DNA of 64,000 bases from Liolophura sinensis. Lineage: Eukaryota; Mollusca; Polyplacophora; Chitonida; Chitonidae. The stretch is from assembly GCF_032854445.1 (NCBI RefSeq), contig NW_027017989.1, positions 62,001-126,000 on the forward strand. Direction: 5' to 3'. This document shows, one piece after another, positions 1-12,700 of this stretch (positions are counted from its first letter, which is position 1; each line of letters begins with the position of its first letter). Under the pieces are notes generated by a model. The model ran no database searches. It had not been told where the DNA came from and saw only the letters and a list, made by a program, of their open reading frames with translations. The position numbers and the translations under genes were made by a program.

Positions 1-2542
1 CTTTTGGCTGTAGCCACAAATGAATAATCAATGATGTCAAGATCACGTGCCCAGCAACGGCTCTTACTCCATGGAAACCAAGGAAATTTGCAATTTTTCA
101 ACAGCTGGAGATGCCTGACCCAATTGCGCATCCTTTGGCACCTTATTGATGTGGGTCAGTGTTCAATTGTACTTTTTACAGCGGATTGTATCAAGTACCA
201 TTTGTTTTTTTTTTGATATACAAATGGTGTGGTTTTTCTACATGTAGATAAAGACATTGAGTTTTTCTTCGACTTAGAAGTACGACATTTGCTGGGTGAG
301 TTAAATGGGCTTGGCCCAAAGATTTGACGTCGTCTGGGCTACCGAAGGGCACATAACTTATAATGAAAAGTTGAATATAGTAATGACCAGTCGCGATTGT
401 ACATAGTTAATGTAGCCGATTTTCAATTCGCAAAAAGACCAGGCAAAAATCCAAAAGTGGAAAAACTGTTCCAGTGCTGCTGGTAAGAGGCTAATCCGAC
501 GTATTTTGTGACGAGAAATCGAATGGTGCAAACCGCGTTGCTTTCCGACCAATACTTTTGGCTGTAGCCACAAATGAATAATCAATGATGTCAAGATCAC
601 GTGCCCAGCAACGGCTCTTACTCCATGGAAACCAAGGAAATTTGCAATTTTTCAACAGCTGGAGATGCCTGGCCCAATTGCGCATCCTTTGGCACCTTAT
701 TGATGTGGGTCAGTGTTTAATTATACTTTTTACAGCGGATTGTATCAAGTACCTTGTGTTTTTTTATATACAAATGGTGTGGTTTTTCTACATGTAGATA
801 AAGACATTGAGTTTGTCTTCGACTTAGAAGTAAGACATTTGCTGGGTGAGTCAAATGGGCTTGGCCCAAAGATTTGACGTCGTCTGGGCTACCGAAGGGC
901 ACATAACTTATAATGAAAAGTTGAAATATAGTAATGACCAGTCGCGATTGTACATAGTTAATGTAGCCGATTTCAATTCGCAAAAAGACAGGCTAAAATC
1001 CAAAAGTGGAAAAACTGTTCCAATGCTGCTGGTAAGAGGCTAATCCGACGTATTTTGTGACGAGAAATCGAATGGTGCAAACCGCGTTGCTTTCCGACCA
1101 ATACTTTTGGCTGTAGCCACAAATGAATAATCAATGATGTCAAGATCACGTGCCAGCAACGGCTCTTACTCCATGGAAACCAAGGAAATTTGCAATTTTT
1201 CAACAGCTGGAGATGCCTGGCCCAATTGCGCATCCTTTGGCACCTTATTGATGTGGGTCAGTGTTTAATTATACTTTTTACAGCGGATTGTATCAAGTAC
1301 CTTGTGTTTTTTTTATATACAAATGGTGTGGTTTTTCTACATGTAGATAAAGACATTGAGTTTGTCTTCGACTTAGAAGTAAGACATTTGCTGGGTGAGT
1401 TAAATGGGGCTTGGCCCAAAGATTTGACGTCGTCTGGGCTACCGAAGGGCACATAACTTATAATGAAAAGTTGAATATATAGTAATGACCAGTCGCGATT
1501 GTACATAGTTAATGTAGCCGATTTCAATTCGCAAAAAGAACAGGCAAAAATCCAAAAGTAGAAAAACTGTTCCAATGCTGCTGGTAAGAGGCTAATCCGA
1601 CGTATTTTGTGACGAGAAATCGAATGGTGCAAACCGCGTTGCTCTCCGACCAATACTTTTGGCTGTAGCCACAAATGAATAATCAATGATGTCAAGATCA
1701 CGTGCCCAGCAACGGCTCTTACTCCATGGAAACCAAGGAAATTTGTAATTTTTCAACAGCTGGAGATGCCTGGCCCAATTGCGCATCCTTTGGCACCTTA
1801 TTGATGTGGGTCAGTGTTCAATTGTACTTTTTACAGCGGATTGTATCAAGTACCTTTTGTTTTTTTTTGATATACAAATGGTGTGGTTTTTCTACATGTA
1901 GATAAAGACATTGAGTTTGTCTTCGACTTAGAAGTAAGACATTTGCTGGGTGAGTTAAATGGGCTTGGCCCAAAGATTTGACGTCGTCTGGGCTACCGAA
2001 GGGCACATAACTTATAATGAAAAGTTGAATATAGTAATGACCAGTCGCGATTGTACATAGTTAATGTAGCCGATTTCAATTCGCAAAAAGACCAGGCAAA
2101 AACACAAAAGTGGAAAAACTGTTCCAATGCTGCTGGAAAGAGGCTAATCCGACGTATTTTGTGACGAGAAATCGAATGGTGCAAACCGCGTTGCTCTCCG
2201 ACCAATACTTTTGGCTGTAGCCACAAATGAATAATCAATGATGTCAAGATCACGTGCCCAGCAACGGCTCTTACTCCATGGAAACCAAGGAAATTTGCAA
2301 TTTTTCAACAGCTGGAGATGCCTGGGCCCAATTGCGCATCCTTTGGCACCTTATTGATGTGGGTCAGTGTTCAATTGTACTTTTCACAGCGGATTGTATC
2401 AAGTACCTTTTGTTTTTTTGTATACAAATGGTGTGGTTTTTCTACATGTAGATAAAGACATTGAGTTTGTCTTCGACTTAGAAGTAAGACATTTGCTGGG
2501 TGAGTTAAATGGGCTTGGCCCAAAGATTTGACGTCGTCTGGG
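1..2542 (+). repeat. Left-edge monomers, indel-rich
   Basis: Monomers start at 31, 585, 1134, 1686 and 2238. The first 1.5 kb carries more small indels than most of the array: an extra T at about 421, an extra A at about 925, a lost base at about 989, a lost C at about 1152, an extra G at about 1408 and an extra AT at about 1477. Copies 585 and 1134 share a private change giving TGTTTAATTATAC (715 and 1264), so they are close relatives. The 2238 copy has GGG for GG in the CCTGGCCC segment, TTTTCACAG, and GTATAC after the T run, a subtype seen again at 3888, 11056, 17687 and 30356. Confidence 0.9.
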
Positions 2543-5500
2543 CTACCGAAGGGCACATAACTTATAATGAAAAGTTGAATATAGTAATGACCCGTCGCGA
2601 TTGTACATAGTTAATGTAGCCGATTTCAATTCGCAAAAAGAACAGGCAAAAATCGAAAAGTAGAAAAACTGTTCCAATGCTACTAGGAAGAGGCTAATCC
2701 GACGTATTTTGTGACGAGAAATCGAATGGTGCAAACCGCGTTGCTCTCCGACCAATACTTTTGGCTGTAGCCACAAATGAATAATCAATGATGTCAAGAT
2801 CACGTGCCCAGCAACGGCTCTTACTCCATGGAAACCAAGGAAATTTGCAATTTTTCAACAGCTCGAGATGCCTGGCCCAATTGCGCATCCTTTGGCACCT
2901 TATTGATGTGGGTCAGTGTTCAATTGTACTTTTTACAGCGGATTGTATCAAGTACCTTTTGTTTTTTTTATATACAAATGGTGTGGTTTTTCTACATGTA
3001 GATAAAGACATTGAGTTTGTCTTCGACTTAGAAGTAAGACATTTGCTGGGTGAGTTAAATGGGCTTGGCCCAAAGATTTGACGTCGTCTGGGCTACCGAA
3101 GGGCACATAACTTATAATGAAAAGTTGAATATAGTAATGACCAGTCGCGATTGTACATAGTTAATGTACCCGATTTCAATAAGCAAAAAGACCAGGCAAA
3201 AACACAAAAGTGGAAAAACTGTTCCAATGCTGCTGGAAAGAGGCTAATCCGACGTATTTTGTGACGAGAAATCGAATGGTGCAAACCGCGTTGCTCTCCG
3301 ACCAATACTTTTGGCTGTAGCCACAAATGAATAATCAATGATGTCAAGATCACGTGCCCAGCAACGGCTCTTACTCCATGGAAACCAAGGAAATTTGCAA
3401 TTTTTCAACAGCTGGAGATGCCTGGCCCAATTGTGCATCCTTTGGCACCTTATTGATGTGGGTCAGTGTTCAATTGTACTTTTTACAGCGGATTGTATCA
3501 AGTACCTTTTGTTTTTTTTATATACAAATGGTGTGGTTTTTCTACATGTAGATAAAGACATTGAGTTTGTCTTCGACTTAGAAGTAAGACATTTGCTGGG
3601 TGAGTTAAATGGGCTTGGCCCAAAGATTTGACGTCGTCTGGGCTACCGAAGGGCACATAACTTATAATGAAAAGTTGAATTTAGTAATGACCAGTCGCGA
3701 TTGTACATAGTTAATGTAGCCGATTTCAATTCGCAAAAAGACCAGGGAAAAATCCAAAAGTAGAAAAACTGTTCCAATGCTGCTGGAAAGAGGCTAATCC
3801 GACGTATTTTGTGACGAGAAATCGAATGGTGCAAACCGCGTTGCTCTCCGACCAATACTTTTGGCTGTAGCCACAAATGAATAATCAATGATGTCAAGAT
3901 CACGTGCCCAGCAACGGCTCTTACTCCATGGAAACCAAGGAAATTTGCAATTTTTCAACAGCTGGAGATGCCTGGGCCCAATTGCGCATCCTTTGGCACC
4001 TTATTGATGTGGGTCAGTGTTCAATTGTACTTTTCACAGCGGATTGTATCAAGTACCTTTTGTTTTTTTTGTATACAAATGGTGTGGTTTTTCTACATGT
4101 AGATAAAGACATTGAGTTTGTCTTCGACTTAGAAGTAAGACATTTGCTGGGTGAGTTAAATGGGCTTGGCCCAAAGATTTGACGTCGTCTGGGCTACCGA
4201 AGGGCACATAACTTATAATGAAAAGTTGAATATAGTAATGACCAGTCGCGATTGTACATAGTTAATGTAGCCGATTTCAATTCGCAAAAAGAACAGGCAA
4301 AAATCCAAAAGTAGAAAAACTGTTCCAATGCTGCTGGTAAGAGGCTAATCCGACGTATTTTGTGACGAGAAATCGAATGGTGCAAACCGCGTTGCTCTCC
4401 GACCAATACTTTTGGCTGTAGCCACAAATGAATAATCAATGATGTCAAGATCACGTGCCCAGCAACGGCTCTTACTCCATGGAAACCAAGGAAATTTGCA
4501 ATTTTTCAACAGCTGGAGATGCCTGGCCCAATTGCGCATCCTTTGGCACCTTATTGATGTGGGTCAGTGTTCAATTGTACTTTTTACAGCGGATTGTATC
4601 AAGTACCATTTGTTTTTTTTGATATACAAATGGTGTGGTTTTTCTACATGTAGATAAAGACATTGAGTTTTTCTTCGACTTAGAAGTAAGACATTTGCTG
4701 GGTGAGTTAAATGGGCTTGGCCCAAAGATTTGACGTCGTCTGGGCTACCGAAGGGCACATAACTTATAATGAAAAGTTGAATATAGTAATGACCAGTCGC
4801 GATTGTACATAGTTAATGTAGCCGATTTCAATTCGCAAAAAGACCAGGCAAAAATCCAAAAGTGGAAAAACTGTTCCAATGCTGCTGGTAAGAGGCTAAT
4901 CCGACGTATTTTGTGACGAGAAATCGAATGGTGCAAACCGCGTTGCTTTCCGACCAATACTTTTGGCTGTAACCACAAATGAATAATCAATGATGTCAAG
5001 ATCACGTGCCCACCAACGGCTCTTACTCCATGGAAACCAAGGAAATTTGCAATTTTTCAACAGCTGGAGATGCCTGGCCCAATTGCGCATCCTTTGGCAC
5101 CTTATTGATGTGGGTCAGTGTTCAATTGTACTTTTTACAGCGGATTGTATCAAGTACCTTGTGTTTTTTTTTTGATATACAAATGGTGTGGTTTTTCTAC
5201 ATGTAGATAAAGACATTGAGTTTGTCTTCGACTTAGAAGTAAGACATTTGCTGGGTGAGTTAAATGGGCTTGGCCCAAAGATTTGACGTCGTCTGGGCTA
5301 CCGAAGGGCACATAACTTATAATGAAAAGTTGAATATAGTAATGACCAGTCGCGATTGTACATAGTTAATGTAGCCGATTTCAATTCGCAAAAAGAACAG
5401 GCAAAAATCAAAAAGTAGAAAAACTGTTCCAATGCTGCTGGTAAGAGGCTAATCCGACGTATTTTGTGACGAGAAATCGAATGGTGCAAACCGCGTTGCT

Positions 5501-7410
5501 CTCCGACCAATACTTTTGGCTGTAGCCACAAATGAATAATCAATGATGTCAAGATCACGTGCCCAGCAACGGCTCTTACTCCATGGAAACCAAGGAAATT
5601 TGCAATTTTTCAACAGCTGGAGATGCCTGGCCCAATTGCGCATACTTTGGCACCTTATTGATGTGGGTCAGTGTTCAATTGTACTTTTTACAGCGGATTG
5701 TATCAAGTACCTTTTGTTTTTTTTTGATATACAAATGGTGTGGTTTTTCTACATGTAGATAAAGACATTGAGTTTGTCTTCGACTTAGAAGTAAGACATT
5801 TGCTGGGTGAGTTAAATGGGCTTGGCCCAAAGATTTGACGTCGTCTGGGCTACCGAAGGGCACATAACTTATAATGAAAAGTTGAATATAGTAATGACCA
5901 GTCGCGATTGTACATAGTTAATGTAGCCGATTTCAATTCGCAAAAAGAACAGGCAAAAATCCAAAAGTAGAAAAACTGTTCCAATGCTGCTGGTAAGAGG
6001 CTAATCCGACGTATTTTGTGACGAGAAATCGAATGGTGCAAACCGCGTTGCTCTCCGACCAATACTTTTGGCTGTAGCCACAAATGAATAATCAATGATG
6101 TCAAGATCACGTGCCCAGCAACGGCTCTTACTCCATGGAAACCAAGGAAATTTGCAATTTTTCAACAGCTGGAGATGCCTGGCCCAATTGCGCATCCTTT
6201 GGCACCTTATTGATGTGGGTCAGTGTTCAATTGTACTTTTTACAGCGGATTGTATCAAGTACCATTTGTTTTTTTTGATATACAAATGGTGTGGTTTTTC
6301 TACATGTAGATAAAGACATTGAGTTTTTCTTCGACTTAGAAGTAAGACATTTGCTGGGTGAGTTAAATGGGCTTGGCCCAAAGATTTGACGTCGTCTGGG
6401 CTACCGAAGGGCACATAACTTATAATGAAAAGTTGAATATAGTAATGACCAGTCGCGATTGTACATAGTTAATGTAGCCGATTTCAATTCGCAAAAGACC
6501 AGGCAAAAATCCAAAAGTGGAAAAACTGTTCCAATGCTGCTGGTAAGAGGCTAATCCGACGTATTTTGTGACGAGAAATCGAATGGTGCAAACCGCGTTG
6601 CTTTCCGACCAATACTTTTGGCTGTAACCACAAATGAATAATCAATGATGTCAAGATCACGTGCCCACCAACGGCTCTTACTCCATGGAAACCAAGGAAA
6701 TTTGCAATTTTTCAACAGCTGGAGATGCCTGGCCCAATTGCGCATCCTTTGGCACCTTATTGATGTGGGTCAGTGTTCAATTGTACTTTTTACAGCGGAT
6801 TGTATCAAGTACCTTGTGTTTTTTTTTTGATATACAAATGGTGTGGTTTTTCTACATGTAGATAAAGACATTGAGTTTGTCTTCGACTTAGAAGTAAGAC
6901 ATTTGCTGGGTGAGTTAAATGGGCTTGGCCCAAAGATTTGACGTCGTCTGGGCTACCGAAGGGCACATAACTTATAATGAAAAGTTGAATATAGTAATGA
7001 CCCGTCGCGATTGTACATAGTTAATGTAGCCGATTTCAATTCGCAGAAAGACCAGGCAAAAATCCAAAAGTAGAAAAACTGTTCCAATGCTGCTGGTAAG
7101 AGGCTAATCCCACGTATTTTATGACGAGAAATCGAATGGTGCAAACCGCGTTGCTCTCCGACCAATACTTTTGGCTGTAGCCACAAGTGAATAATCAATG
7201 ATGTCAAGATCACGTGCCCAGCAACGGCTCTTACTCCATGGAAACCAAGGAAATTTGCAATTTTTCAACAGCTGGAGATGCCTGGCCCAATTGCGCATCA
7301 TTTGGCACCTTATTGATGTGGGTCAGTGTTCAATTGTACTTTTTACAGCGGATTGTATCAAGTACCTTGTGTTTTTTTTATATACAAATGGTGTGGTTTT
7401 TCTACATGTA

Positions 7411-7415
7411 GGCTA
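7411..7415. other. 5-bp insertion beside the 12-bp palindrome (diagnostic of one block)
   Basis: GTAGATAAAG becomes GTAGGCTAGATAAAG, a 5-bp insertion that partly duplicates the flanking TAG. It occurs at about 7411, 8514, 9069, 14579, 15684, 16239 and 17344, and I saw it nowhere else. At 8514, 15684 and 17344 it is combined with a G-to-C change that breaks the palindrome. It is a single-origin mark that traces the trimer and 13-mer amplifications. Confidence 0.85.
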
Positions 7416-9296
7416 GATAAAGACATTGAGTTTGTCTTCGACTTAGAAGTAAGACATTTGCTGGGTGAGTTAAATGGGCTTGGCCCAAAGATTTGACGTC
7501 GTCTGGGCTACCGAAGGGCACATAACTTATAATGAAAAGTTGAATATAGTAATGACCAGTCGCGATTGTACATAGTTAATGTAGCCGATTTCAATAAGCA
7601 AAAAGACCAGGCAAAAACACAAAAGTGGAAAAACTGTTCCAATGCTGCTGGAAAGAGGCTAATCCGACGTATTTTGTGACGAGAAATCGAATGGTGCAAA
7701 CCGCGTTGCTCTCCGACCAATACTTTTGGCTGTAGCCACAAATGAATAATCAATGATGTCAAGATCACGTGCCCAGCAACGGCTCTTACTCCATGGAAAC
7801 CAAGGAAATTTGAAATTTTTCAACAGCTGGAGATGCCTGGCCCAATTGCGCATCCTTTGGCACCTTATTGATGTGGTCAGTGTTCAATTGTACTTTTTAC
7901 AGCGGATTGTATCAAGTACCTTTTGTTTTTTTTATATACAAATGGTGTGGTTTTTCTACATGTAGATAAAGACATTGAGTTTGTCTTCGACTTAGAAGTA
8001 AGACATATGCTGGGTGAGTTAAATGGGCTTGGCCCAAAGATTTGACGTCGTCTGGGCTACCGAAGGGCACATAACTTATAATGAAAAGTTGAATATAGTA
8101 ATGACCAGTCGCGATTGTACATAGTTAATGTAGCCGATTTCAATTCGCAAAAAGACCAGGCAAAAATCCAAAAGTGGAAAAACTGTTCCAATGCTGCTGG
8201 TAAGAGGCTAATCCACGTATTTTGTGACGAGAAATCGAATGGTGCAAACCGCGTTGCTTTCCGACCAATACTTTTGGCTGTAGCCACAAATGAATAATCA
8301 ATGATGTCAAGATCACGTGCCCAGCAACGGCTCTTACTCCATGGAAACCAAGGAAATTTGCAATTTTTTAACAGCTGGAGATGCCTGGCCCAATTGCGCA
8401 TCCTTTGGCACCTTATTGATGTGGGTCAGTGTTCAATTGTACTTTTTACAGCGGATTGTATCAAGTACCTTGCTTTTTTTTTATATACAAATGGTGTGGT
8501 TTTTCTACATGTACGCTAGATAAAGACATTGAGTTTGTCTTCGACTTAGAAGTAAGACATTTGCTGGGTGAGTTAAATGGGCTTGGCCCAAAGATTTGAC
8601 GTCGTCTGGGCTACCGAAGGGCACATAAATTATAATGAAAAGTTGAATATAGTAATGACCCGTCGCGATTGTACATAGTTAATGTAGCCGATTTCAATTC
8701 GCAAAAAGACCAGGCAAAAATCCAAAAGTAGAAAAACTGTTCCAATGCTGCTGGTAAGAGGCTAATCCCACGTATTTTATGACGAGAAATCGAATGGTGC
8801 AAACCGCGTTGCTCTCCGACCAATACTTTTGGCTGTAGCCACAAGTGAATAATCAATGATGTCAAGATCACGTGCCCAGCAACGGCTCTTACTCCATGGA
8901 AACCAAGGAAATTTGCAATTTTTCAACAGCTGGAGATGCCTGGCCCAATTGCGCATCATTTGGCACCTTATTGATGTGGGTCAGTGTTCAATTGTACTTT
9001 TTACAGCGGATTGTATCAAGTACCTTGTGTTTTTTTTATATACAAATGGTGTGGTTTTTCTACATGTAGGCTAGATAAAGACATTGAGTTTGTCTTCGAC
9101 TTAGAAGTAAGACATTTGCTGGGTGAGTTAAATGGGCTTGGCCCAAAGATTTGACGTCGTCTGGGCTACCGAAGGGCACATAACTTATAATGAAAAGTTG
9201 AATATAGTAATGACCAGTCGCGATTGTACATAGTTAATGTAGCCGATTTCAATAAGCAAAAAGACCAGGCAAAAACACAAAAGTGGAAAAACTGTT

Positions 9297-9663
9297 CAAT
9301 GCTGCTGGAAAGAGGCTAATCCGACGTATTTTGTGACGAGAAATCGAATGGTGCAAACCGCGTTGCTCTCCGACCAATACTTTTGGCTGTAGCCACAAAT
9401 GATAATCAATGATGTCAAGATCACGTGCCCAGCACGGCTCTTACTCCATGGAAACCAAGGAAATTTGAAATTTTTCACAGCTGGAGATGCCTGGCCCAAT
9501 TGCGCATCCTTTGGCACCTTATTGATGTGGGTCAGTGTTCAATTGTACTTTTTACAGCGGATTGTATCAAGTACCTTTTGTTTTTTTTATATACAAATGG
9601 TGTGGTTTTTCTACATGTAGATAAAGACATTGAGTTTGTCTTCGACTTAGAAGTAAGACATAT
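9297..9663. other. Cluster of five single-base deletions at the end of 13-mer copy 1
   Basis: Against copy 2, bases are missing near 9297 (GTTCAATG for GTTCCAATG), 9401 (AATGATAATC for AATGAATAATC), 9434 (AGCACGG for AGCAACGG), 9475 (TTCACAGC for TTCAACAGC) and 9663 (ATATCTGG for ATATGCTGG). Two more lie at 7874 and 8213. All are losses of one base, and the dense cluster abuts the copy junction. This pattern resembles consensus error in a noisy long-read assembly more than ordinary mutation. Confidence 0.8.
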
Positions 9664-9710
9664 CTGGGTGAGTTAAATGGGCTTGGCCCAAAGATTTGAC
9701 GTCGTCTGGG

Positions 9711-12700
9711 CTACCGAAGGGCACATAACTTATAATGAAAAGTTGAATATAGTAATGACCCGTCGCGATTGTACATAGTTAATGTAGCCGATTTCAATTC
9801 GCAAAAAGAACAGGCAAAAATCGAAAAGTAGAAAAACTGTTCCAATGCTACTAGGAAGAGGCTAATCCGACGTATTTTGTGACGAGAAATCGAATGGTGC
9901 AAACCGCGTTGCTCTCCGACCAATACTTTTGGCTGTAGCCACAAATGAATAATCAATGATGTCAAGATCACGTGCCCAGCAACGGCTCTTACTCCATGGA
10001 AACCAAGGAAATTTGCAATTTTTCAACAGCTCGAGATGCCTGGCCCAATTGCGCATCCTTTGGCACCTTATTGATGTGGGTCAGTGTTCAATTGTACTTT
10101 TTACAGCGGATTGTATCAAGTACCTTTTGTTTTTTTTATATACAAATGGTGTGGTTTTTCTACATGTAGATAAAGACATTGAGTTTGTCTTCGACTTAGA
10201 AGTAAGACATTTGCTGGGTGAGTTAAATGGGCTTGGCCCAAAGATTTGACGTCGTCTGGGCTACCGAAGGGCACATAACTTATAATGAAAAGTTGAATAT
10301 AGTAATGACCAGTCGCGATTGTACATAGTTAATGTACCCGATTTCAATAAGCAAAAAGACCAGGCAAAAACACAAAAGTGGAAAAACTGTTCCAATGCTG
10401 CTGGAAAGAGGCTAATCCGACGTATTTTGTGACGAGAAATCGAATGGTGCAAACCGCGTTGCTCTCCGACCAATACTTTTGGCTGTAGCCACAAATGAAT
10501 AATCAATGATGTCAAGATCACGTGCCCAGCAACGGCTCTTACTCCATGGAAACCAAGGAAATTTGCAATTTTTCAACAGCTGGAGATGCCTGGCCCAATT
10601 GTGCATCCTTTGGCACCTTATTGATGTGGGTCAGTGTTCAATTGTACTTTTTACAGCGGATTGTATCAAGTACCTTTTGTTTTTTTTATATACAAATGGT
10701 GTGGTTTTTCTACATGTAGATAAAGACATTGAGTTTGTCTTCGACTTAGAAGTAAGACATTTGCTGGGTGAGTTAAATGGGCTTGGCCCAAAGATTTGAC
10801 GTCGTCTGGGCTACCGAAGGGCACATAACTTATAATGAAAAGTTGAATTTAGTAATGACCAGTCGCGATTGTACATAGTTAATGTAGCCGATTTCAATTC
10901 GCAAAAAGACCAGGGAAAAATCCAAAAGTAGAAAAACTGTTCCAATGCTGCTGGAAAGAGGCTAATCCGACGTATTTTGTGACGAGAAATCGAATGGTGC
11001 AAACCGCGTTGCTCTCCGACCAATACTTTTGGCTGTAGCCACAAATGAATAATCAATGATGTCAAGATCACGTGCCCAGCAACGGCTCTTACTCCATGGA
11101 AACCAAGGAAATTTGCAATTTTTCAACAGCTGGAGATGCCTGGGCCCAATTGCGCATCCTTTGGCACCTTATTGATGTGGGTCAGTGTTCAATTGTACTT
11201 TTCACAGCGGATTGTATCAAGTACCTTTTGTTTTTTTTGTATACAAATGGTGTGGTTTTTCTACATGTAGATAAAGACATTGAGTTTGTCTTCGACTTAG
11301 AAGTAAGACATTTGCTGGGTGAGTTAAATGGGCTTGGCCCAAAGATTTGACGTCGTCTGGGCTACCGAAGGGCACATAACTTATAATGAAAAGTTGAATA
11401 TAGTAATGACCAGTCGCGATTGTACATAGTTAATGTAGCCGATTTCAATTCGCAAAAAGAACAGGCAAAAATCCAAAAGTAGAAAAACTGTTCCAATGCT
11501 GCTGGTAAGAGGCTAATCCGACGTATTTTGTGACGAGAAATCGAATGGTGCAAACCGCGTTGCTCTCCGACCAATACTTTTGGCTGTAGCCACAAATGAA
11601 TAATCAATGATGTCAAGATCACGTGCCCAGCAACGGCTCTTACTCCATGGAAACCAAGGAAATTTGCAATTTTTCAACAGCTGGAGATGCCTGGCCCAAT
11701 TGCGCATCCTTTGGCACCTTATTGATGTGGGTCAGTGTTCAATTGTACTTTTTACAGCGGATTGTATCAAGTACCATTTGTTTTTTTTGATATACAAATG
11801 GTGTGGTTTTTCTACATGTAGATAAAGACATTGAGTTTTTCTTCGACTTAGAAGTAAGACATTTGCTGGGTGAGTTAAATGGGCTTGGCCCAAAGATTTG
11901 ACGTCGTCTGGGCTACCGAAGGGCACATAACTTATAATGAAAAGTTGAATATAGTAATGACCAGTCGCGATTGTACATAGTTAATGTAGCCGATTTCAAT
12001 TCGCAAAAAGACCAGGCAAAAATCCAAAAGTGGAAAAACTGTTCCAATGCTGCTGGTAAGAGGCTAATCCGACGTATTTTGTGACGAGAAATCGAATGGT
12101 GCAAACCGCGTTGCTTTCCGACCAATACTTTTGGCTGTAACCACAAATGAATAATCAATGATGTCAAGATCACGTGCCCACCAACGGCTCTTACTCCATG
12201 GAAACCAAGGAAATTTGCAATTTTTCAACAGCTGGAGATGCCTGGCCCAATTGCGCATCCTTTGGCACCTTATTGATGTGGGTCAGTGTTCAATTGTACT
12301 TTTTACAGCGGATTGTATCAAGTACCTTGTGTTTTTTTTTTGATATACAAATGGTGTGGTTTTTCTACATGTAGATAAAGACATTGAGTTTGTCTTCGAC
12401 TTAGAAGTAAGACATTTGCTGGGTGAGTTAAATGGGCTTGGCCCAAAGATTTGACGTCGTCTGGGCTACCGAAGGGCACATAACTTATAATGAAAAGTTG
12501 AATATAGTAATGACCAGTCGCGATTGTACATAGTTAATGTAGCCGATTTCAATTCGCAAAAAGAACAGGCAAAAATCAAAAAGTAGAAAAACTGTTCCAA
12601 TGCTGCTGGTAAGAGGCTAATCCGACGTATTTTGTGACGAGAAATCGAATGGTGCAAACCGCGTTGCTCTCCGACCAATACTTTTGGCTGTAGCCACAAA

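Larger units (their letters stand above)
2543..9710 (+). repeat. 13-monomer higher-order block, copy 1 (7168 bp)
   Basis: Monomer starts inside are 2788, 3338, 3888, 4439, 4990, 5543, 6095, 6645, 7198, 7753, 8301, 8856 and 9409. Every private variant I checked recurs 7168 bp later, for example CATACTTTGG at 5641/12809, GAATTTAGTAATG at 3667/10845, and CACCAACGG at 5010/12178. The left edge cannot be fixed better than 2497-2593, because the joined monomers are identical there. Relative to copy 2 this copy lacks seven single bases near 7874, 8213, 9297, 9401, 9434, 9475 and 9663. I saw no base substitution between the copies. Confidence 0.93.

Noticed and set aside
1258-1701. Longest open frame in the window (147 codons, minus strand)
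   Set aside because: It arises only because an extra G and an extra AT at 1408 and 1477 join two frames that are normally separate. This is in the indel-rich edge region.
2788-3081. 97-codon plus-strand frame (MMSRSRAQQ...) and overlapping 65-codon frame, repeated in most monomers
   Set aside because: They are the same monomer re-read many times. Their ends shift with poly-T length, stops and frameshifts come and go between copies, and no known domain is visible. No ribosome-binding or gene context exists.
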